Assembly: GCA_036381595.1 (NCBI GenBank)
Contig: DASVCN010000041.1
Span: forward strand, 143,773-207,772
DNA: 64,000 nt
Origin: Trueperaceae bacterium
GTDB lineage: Bacteria; Deinococcota; Deinococci; Deinococcales; Trueperaceae
Direction of reading: 5' to 3'
Shown here: piece by piece, positions 59,801-64,000 of the stretch
Layout of the letters: the number at the start of each line of letters is the position of its first letter
How positions within the stretch are numbered: the first letter of the stretch is position 1
Translations under genes and position numbers: made by a program
Notes under the pieces: generated by a model
Seen by the model: the letters and a program-made list of their open reading frames with translations, nothing else
The model's database searches: none
Told to the model about the DNA's origin: nothing

Positions 59801-61076
59801 CCACCCCGACAGTCGGGTAGCCATCATCCTGTTCGACGATATCGCTCACGTACTCAAACCGATCGGACCGCCCGGAGATGTTGGCGAGCGGCTGGAACAG
59901 ATCACTCCTGGCGGCGGAACCAACATCTACCCGGCCCTGCAGGTTGCTTTCCGGCAACTCCAGGCCACAGACGCCGAGGCAAAACACATCATCGTGATGA
60001 CAGACGGCCTTTCTCAGAACGCGCCCTTCGGCCCGCTCCTCGAGTCAATAGCCGCTGCCGACATCACCGTCAGCACCGTGGCCGTGGGACAAGGTGCCGA
60101 TGTAGCTCTGCTGGAGGACATAGCCCGGTTGGGCGGAGGCGCCTTCCACCGCAGCGAGGACGTGAGGTCGCTGCCAAGCATCCTCTCACAGGAGGCGATG
60201 CTTCTATCCGGAAATCCGGTTCGAAAGGGACCCGTCGAGCCGAGATTCGACCCGCGGCGCGCAGTTTTTCTCGAGAAGCTGCCTGAGAAGTTCCCGCAGG
60301 TGCAGGGCTACGTGCGCACAACCCTCAAGCCGGAGGCCGAAGTACACGCGAGGACGGAAGAAGGCGACCCTCTTCTCGCATCCTGGCGCCACGGCATCGG
60401 TCGAGTGGTAGCGCTGTCCACTCCTGTTACCGGTGAGTGGGGGGAGGCTTGGACGGACTCCGAGTTCGCAACCGAGTTCCTGCAGAACACGCTGCTATGG
60501 CTGGCCGCCCCCATACAGCAACCCGGACTCGCACTCGATCTCCGGCAAGTGGGCGATTCACTGCTCGCCGAGGCGAGGATCTTGGATGATACGGGGCAAC
60601 CGGTAGAGGGGGCGCGAGTCATCGCCTGGGCGAACGGACCGCAAGGCCGCGTGGGCCCCGTCCTTCTCGATGAAGTCGGCAGAGGTGCCTACGCTGGTAG
60701 CCTCGACGCTTTCGACAAAGGCCGCTACGAGGTGCGAGCAAAGGTTACCGGCGGAGAGGATTGGACCGACGAGGCCTCAGCGTTCGTTTCACGCCATTCC
60801 AGCGAACGCCCCGGTACGGGCAGGGCAGAGCTTGTTTCTGAACTGATGCGAATGAGCGGTGGCCGATTACTACTAGACGATGGATCAGGCCTGGTGAGCG
60901 ACCGTCTGACCATCGAGCTGACCCCTCGCCTTGCCGTTTGGGCGTGGCTGGCCGTAACCGCCTGGCTGGTAGCGCTGACGCTCGAAGCACTGGGGATGCA
61001 TCGCGCTTCGAGACCTGGTTCCAACCATTCCGGCCGACGCCAGAAACGGCGTGGTGCCGGGAGGTGGGCAGCCTAG
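56877..61076 (+). CDS. large twin-VWA membrane protein (BatA/MxaC/MxaL-like fusion)
   Basis: A 1399-aa protein. N-terminus is BatA-like (FLQPWWWLLALLAVPLVLWHARNPRFVTVPSLLIWK) with a second membrane segment ~60-78. First VWA: QIFLLDVSRSM (MIDAS, ~89-99). Central membrane segments ~565-580 and ~605-622. Second VWA: FVLDRSGSM (~943) with VMTDGLS downstream. A carboxy-terminal membrane segment (~1352-1372) and a basic tail end it. In mxa clusters these functions are split among MxaA, C, K and L; here they seem joined. It is the last gene of the coupled MoxR unit (ATGA overlap). Confidence 0.88.
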   Translation: MIFLQPWWWLLALLAVPLVLWHARNPRFVTVPSLLIWKTIAAKLTPIQSARRRFHWRLNSSLLLQLLSLFALIVALAGPRPADEVVEHQIFLLDVSRSMTAPDGEGSRLDAATTWLRQALGATDAAKRGGPQLSVVTLAEDPTVLLARADEPREAVLALNGVSPEFGNGPVPISRARLILRGLLASDSTRITVLTDTPGSRTARQILEPWLQQGELEIDLSPFGTPLETHGFSGLNVSPLDTEEGGWLVQGRISAYPPPAEPLTVKATFLPAGTEGALPWEELSVRFRGEQANFAFETEFPGPGLLHLELPDDELPLDNTARILVRTEPLPLRVLLAGEVPKALTEALRMIPGAAFVEAEPTAQLDSTFDLAVVGPGYEATDRRAPVVLWLSGMRQGGGQGAPLAVPTELWPGHGALRWSGVTDIPTLATMELHALPPAGDAIVLLRSDQGPLLQVVEGDDTIDVQSAWAIGEGSWARELGFAQFLTELAVAAQPLHGQLTGARCIIGQYCFATGSRLTRVQPGVHEHDGRPIVVDMEASPETDLDVELEKFGSEAKVPFPWARIDRLLALLAALLLALDSFRALRRRLASNREVGPIAHWASVVARLASVAALLLLALGVDSPTLLRHERTALVIDPSTVTNPPVREVLGSALERARAVVSMRGPGELAAPRVSLSTPKARLESSSGYDLVSALELGFASLGPQGGRLVVGVPEGDDASSGIVAPPGVKVDLLPLPHRSEEARITAVELPDTVRSGDVIEIRIASSVPAGESHDVEVFLDDERLERSGTGHVFEWRAEEPGPHRVRARFVGSEDELVRLVEVEPGGRVALLVNEEEAAAELAALLEKQYFEVTTWTPYDVPVSPEGLLEFDAVVLLDVPAVDLHPLMQESIERWVREYGGGVLIAGAKDAFGPGGYLRTPLEELSPLSARVPGEQPQAAIAFVLDRSGSMQQTVAGVSRLAFTKQATIEAVELLHPDSRVAIILFDDIAHVLKPIGPPGDVGERLEQITPGGGTNIYPALQVAFRQLQATDAEAKHIIVMTDGLSQNAPFGPLLESIAAADITVSTVAVGQGADVALLEDIARLGGGAFHRSEDVRSLPSILSQEAMLLSGNPVRKGPVEPRFDPRRAVFLEKLPEKFPQVQGYVRTTLKPEAEVHARTEEGDPLLASWRHGIGRVVALSTPVTGEWGEAWTDSEFATEFLQNTLLWLAAPIQQPGLALDLRQVGDSLLAEARILDDTGQPVEGARVIAWANGPQGRVGPVLLDEVGRGAYAGSLDAFDKGRYEVRAKVTGGEDWTDEASAFVSRHSSERPGTGRAELVSELMRMSGGRLLLDDGSGLVSDRLTIELTPRLAVWAWLAVTAWLVALTLEALGMHRASRPGSNHSGRRQKRRGAGRWAA

Positions 61077-61215
61077 AGTTAAGCTTCGGCTCTGGCTCGC
61101 ATAGGGCCGGCACGCGGAAGAGACCAGACGAGCCCCTGGACAACACGACGGCTCCCACCGTCGCTTCACAGCTGCTGCCCAGGTTGCGGACTTGTTGGGT
61201 TAGCGCCGCACTAGT

Positions 61216-62193
61216 CTAGTCCGGGTTGTACTCCGCCGTGAACGCCTCTGCGTCCCCGGCCTCCACTCCCACCACCTCGGGTCCAGCAAGATCAACCATG
61301 TCGTCGATCAACGCGACGATGCCGTCGATCACTTCCTGGTCCCACCGCTGCGGCACGCCCTCTTCCCACCGTTGGATCACTTGCGGAAAGACGGACTCGT
61401 CCGGCAGGCTGTAGAGTTCCTGGTCGAGGATCATCTGGAAGATCTGCGGGTCGCTACGCATCCGCTCGATCGTCTTGTTCATGGCGGCCAGGTAGTCAGT
61501 CAGGAGCTGCGGGTCGACGGACGTGCGGGCGGCCACCACGAGTATCGGCAGGTCGGCCGAAACACCCAACTGGTCTAGCATGTCGACCGCCGAGGCGATC
61601 TCCCGGAACTCCCCGCTACCCACCATGCGAGCGACGAAGTGCCAGGGCGGGATGGCAGCGTCGATCTCGCCACGTCGGAGCAGCTCGGACATGAGCGGTG
61701 GCGCCGCCGCTACTACCTCCGCGTCCTGCTGTGGATCGAAGCCGAACCGGCTGACGGCAAGAGAGCGGAGGATCAACAGGCTCTTGTCCCCCAGATCCGT
61801 CGCGGCGATCGTGCGTCCTCTCAAGTCCTCGATGGTTCTGATGTCGCTGTCGGCCCGGACCACGATCCCACCGGTCGCGAGGCTATAGGGATAGATCGCC
61901 TTTACTTCCAACCCCTGATCGTGCCATACGGCCACGCCGGTGATGTCATCGACAACGAGGTCCGTTTCCCCCGCCTGGAGCGCCAGCTGCTTCGCCTGCT
62001 TGGTGCCGTAGGTTGTTGTCTGGATGTCGAAGTCCAACTCTTCGTCGAAACCGTAGTGCTGCATGGCGAAGTTGATCCAGGAGAAGGTTCCAACCGCCTC
62101 CATGCCCACGTTGAGGACCCGCTGCTGCTGGGCGAGCGAGAACCCCAGAAGCAATATGGCAACCGCCGTGACCTGCTTGAGAAACAGTCCCAA
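61216..62193 (-). CDS. ABC transporter substrate-binding protein (NMT1/TauA/SsuA type)
   Basis: A 325-aa exported protein with signal peptide (VTAVAILLLGFSLAQQ). TTG start with AGGAGG 9 nt upstream. The body has LNVGMEAVGTFSWINFAMQHYGF, ETDLVVDDITGVAVWHDQGLEV, TIEDLRGRTIAATDLGDKS and GEIDAAIPPWHFVARM, typical of nitrate/sulfonate/taurine/thiamine-precursor binding proteins. It diverges from the ABC ATPase at 62430 and converges on the VWA gene. It might supply that transporter or an unseen one; ligand unknown. Confidence 0.85.
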   Translation of the reverse strand: MGLFLKQVTAVAILLLGFSLAQQQRVLNVGMEAVGTFSWINFAMQHYGFDEELDFDIQTTTYGTKQAKQLALQAGETDLVVDDITGVAVWHDQGLEVKAIYPYSLATGGIVVRADSDIRTIEDLRGRTIAATDLGDKSLLILRSLAVSRFGFDPQQDAEVVAAAPPLMSELLRRGEIDAAIPPWHFVARMVGSGEFREIASAVDMLDQLGVSADLPILVVAARTSVDPQLLTDYLAAMNKTIERMRSDPQIFQMILDQELYSLPDESVFPQVIQRWEEGVPQRWDQEVIDGIVALIDDMVDLAGPEVVGVEAGDAEAFTAEYNPD

Positions 62194-62429
62194 GGCTTAT
62201 CGCCTCCTTTTCGCTGCTGCACCTAGGAGATCAAGGTAGCACCAAGCGGACGGGTTTGGGTGATCCGTTGTACGTGATTTTGTAGAACAGGCGAGGCGGT
62301 AAAAGAGAAATGCCCCGCCGGCCGAGCTCACGATATGAACCCTTGCGGACCGCCACTCGCCATCTGGAGGCGCCCGATCCTGGCACTGGTATTCTTGCTG
62401 TGTTAGCTCACAGTTCTCGCGGGAAAGCG

Positions 62430-63419
62430 GTGAGAAGAATCGAGATACAACCGATAATAGATGTGCGGTCGGTGACCAAGCGACACGGCGCGACCCTGGC
62501 CCTCGACGACGTATCCCTGTCAGTTGAACAGGGCCAGGTCTTTGCGCTTTTGGGACCGAACGGCGCCGGCAAGACGACCCTCGTCCACATTCTCGCTACC
62601 ATCCAACGCGCCGATTCGGGCACGGTGACCGTGGCCGGTTTCGATGTAAGGCGTTTCCCGCTCTCCGTGCGGAAGAATCTAGGGGTGGTATTTCAGGAGT
62701 CGACGCTTGATGATCGACTCACCGTCGGCGAGAACCTCGAATTTCACGGCCTCATCTACGGGGTGCCCACGAGTTTGAGGCGCAAGCGAATAAGCGACCT
62801 GATCGAGGTCGTTGACCTGGGAGACTGGCGCGACAAGATGGTGCGTACCCTCTCGGGAGGAATGAAGCGCCGACTCGAGATAGCTCGGGCACTTGTCCAC
62901 GACGCCCGCGTGATCTTCCTCGACGAGCCGACCGTCGGGTTGGATGCACAGTCCCGCGAGCGGATCTGGTCCTACGTGGCCCAACTTCATAACCAGCGAG
63001 AGCTCACGATCCTGGTAACCACTCACTACATCGCGGAGGTCGAGGCGGCCGACTGCGTGTGCATCATCGACGGTGGCAAGGTCATCGCGACCGAATCCCC
63101 CGATGAACTCCGACGGCAACACGGACGCGAGTTCCTCAGGGTGATGGTCGACGAAAACGTTCGGACAGCAGTCGTCACTCGCTATCCAGGTAGTATCGAA
63201 GCTGAGGACGGTGAGTTGGTCGTTCCCGTGACGGACAGCAGTTCGCTGGCCGACCTCATTTCAACTTTCGGGTCATCGGTCGTCTCGGTGGCCGCTGAAC
63301 GTTCTAGCCTCGAGACTGTCTTCCTGAGCCTCACTGGGCGGGACCTGCGCGATCGTGAAGCCACGCCCCAAGAGCGTACGAGGGCTTTCGGCAGTCGAGG
63401 CGGGGAGCACACGCGGTGA
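62430..63419 (+). CDS. ABC-2 type ATPase (PedB/LutE-like)
   Basis: A 329-aa ATPase: Walker A GPNGAGKTTLVHIL, Q-loop VVFQESTLDDRLTVGEN, signature LSGGMKRRLEIARAL, Walker B VIFLDEPTVGLDAQSRERIW, switch TTHYIAEVEAAD, plus a C-terminal domain. This matches DrrA-type ATPases, including those annotated in PQQ-dependent alcohol systems. Start is uncertain: GTG 62430 (VRRIEIQP) is preferred to the longer frame from 62310. The stop overlaps the permease GTG by 4 nt. Confidence 0.9.
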   Translation: MRRIEIQPIIDVRSVTKRHGATLALDDVSLSVEQGQVFALLGPNGAGKTTLVHILATIQRADSGTVTVAGFDVRRFPLSVRKNLGVVFQESTLDDRLTVGENLEFHGLIYGVPTSLRRKRISDLIEVVDLGDWRDKMVRTLSGGMKRRLEIARALVHDARVIFLDEPTVGLDAQSRERIWSYVAQLHNQRELTILVTTHYIAEVEAADCVCIIDGGKVIATESPDELRRQHGREFLRVMVDENVRTAVVTRYPGSIEAEDGELVVPVTDSSSLADLISTFGSSVVSVAAERSSLETVFLSLTGRDLRDREATPQERTRAFGSRGGEHTR

Positions 63420-64000
63420 CCGAGGCCGGGTATGCGAAATCGAAGGGGCCACCACAAACGACAGTTCCATGGGCTCTGCACATCGTCTATGGCATTTATG
63501 CGATCTGGCTGCGTGAGATAAAGCGCGCCGCACGCGACCGGGGGCAACTGATCGGCGGGGTCAGCCGTCCCCTCCTTTGGGTTTTGATCCTTGGCATCGG
63601 GTTGAATCCATACTTCAGGGGCGAGGTCTACGGCGAAGTCCGCTTCGTCGTGCCCTACACGTATCTTCAGTTCATCTTCCCGGCTGTGATTGTCCTGAAC
63701 ATGATGTACACCGCAGTGCAGTCGGCGATTTCCGTTATCTGGGACCGGGAGTTCGGCTTTCTTCGAGAAGTGCTCGTGTCACCGATGTCCCGCAGCGCGG
63801 TCCTGCTCGGCAAAGTGCTGGGAGGAACTACCGTGTCGCTAGGTCACGGATTGATCGTCCTGCTACTGGCCCGATTCACCGACGTCAGCTTGAGCTTCAG
63901 CCGGGCGCTCACCGGGGTCGCATTCATGGCGCTACTCGGATTCACGCTGACAACGCTGGGTATCGTGATCGCCAACCGGATGCGCACGTTCGAGGGTTTC
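63416..64000 (+). CDS. ABC-2 type permease (PedC/LutF-like), cut by the window end
   Basis: A partial frame of 195 codons open to the end. GTG start in a GTGA overlap with the ATPase. After a ~45-residue cytoplasmic start (WLREIKRAARDRGQLIGG) come membrane segments: SRPLLWVLILGIGLNP, TYLQFIFPAVIVLNMMYTAVQS, TTVSLGHGLIVLLLARF and LTGVAFMALLGFTLTTLGIVI. IWDREFGFLREVLVSPMSRSAVLLGKVLGG is the conserved ABC-2 cytoplasmic loop. It pairs with the upstream ATPase. Confidence 0.88.
   Translation, partial: MTEAGYAKSKGPPQTTVPWALHIVYGIYAIWLREIKRAARDRGQLIGGVSRPLLWVLILGIGLNPYFRGEVYGEVRFVVPYTYLQFIFPAVIVLNMMYTAVQSAISVIWDREFGFLREVLVSPMSRSAVLLGKVLGGTTVSLGHGLIVLLLARFTDVSLSFSRALTGVAFMALLGFTLTTLGIVIANRMRTFEGF

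Overview
This 64 kb window is high-GC bacterial DNA that looks chromosomal. It fits a member of the Deinococcota, perhaps Truepera-like; that assignment is an inference. The grounds are gene content and a recurring start architecture: at least six genes have a TANNNT hexamer exactly 6 nt before the start codon and no Shine-Dalgarno, the leaderless pattern described for Deinococcus. No complete rRNA, tRNA, CRISPR array or insertion sequence was seen.

Layout. 1-1.4 kb: the C-terminal part of a GMC flavoprotein and a YflT-like stress protein. 1.5-18.4 kb, all on the minus strand: an ABC exporter with a DesK/DesR-like two-component system, then a nearly complete heme pathway in the order hemA-hemC-hemD-hemB-[histidine kinase-response regulator]-hemE-hemF-SDR-hemH. 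Most junctions overlap by 4 nt. The ferrochelatase carries the four cysteines of [2Fe-2S] ferrochelatases. An S9 peptidase and an EEP-family phosphatase/nuclease follow. An M23 peptidase gene split by an in-frame TGA lies at 17.8-18.4 kb.

18.5-35.3 kb, mostly plus strand: small VOC and membrane proteins; an oxidoreductase / binding protein / double permease / ATPase / HAD phosphatase cluster resembling sugar-phosphate (AfuABC-type) uptake; and a myo-inositol catabolic cluster iolD-iolG-iolB-iolE-iolA-iolC. The two clusters may together import and degrade a phosphorylated inositol. A 31-bp tandem repeat block and a PAS-LuxR regulator follow.

36.8-44.8 kb: a DEAD-box helicase, a DUF983 protein, a peptidoglycan/amino-sugar recycling set (murQ, a SIS-domain isomerase/deaminase, nagA), a CinA-like/NadD-like fusion and an aldo/keto reductase.

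44.8-64 kb is the most unusual part. It has an XoxF/ExaA-like PQQ dehydrogenase with the lanthanide-type Asp-x-Asp motif, preceded by a cytochrome c fused to a COG4315 repeat domain. Next are a fused MxaJ/XoxJ-type plus type-1 periplasmic binding protein, a membrane protein, MoxR, a DUF58 protein and a 1399-aa twin-VWA membrane protein. A binding protein and a PedBC/LutEF-like ABC transporter complete it, the permease being cut by the window end. Two paralogous secreted acidic proteins, each with four EF-hand loops, sit upstream; one is divergently transcribed from the dehydrogenase operon. I read this as a candidate lanthanide (or Ca)-dependent alcohol oxidation module with its own EF-hand metal-binding proteins, functionally reminiscent of lanmodulin but differently built.
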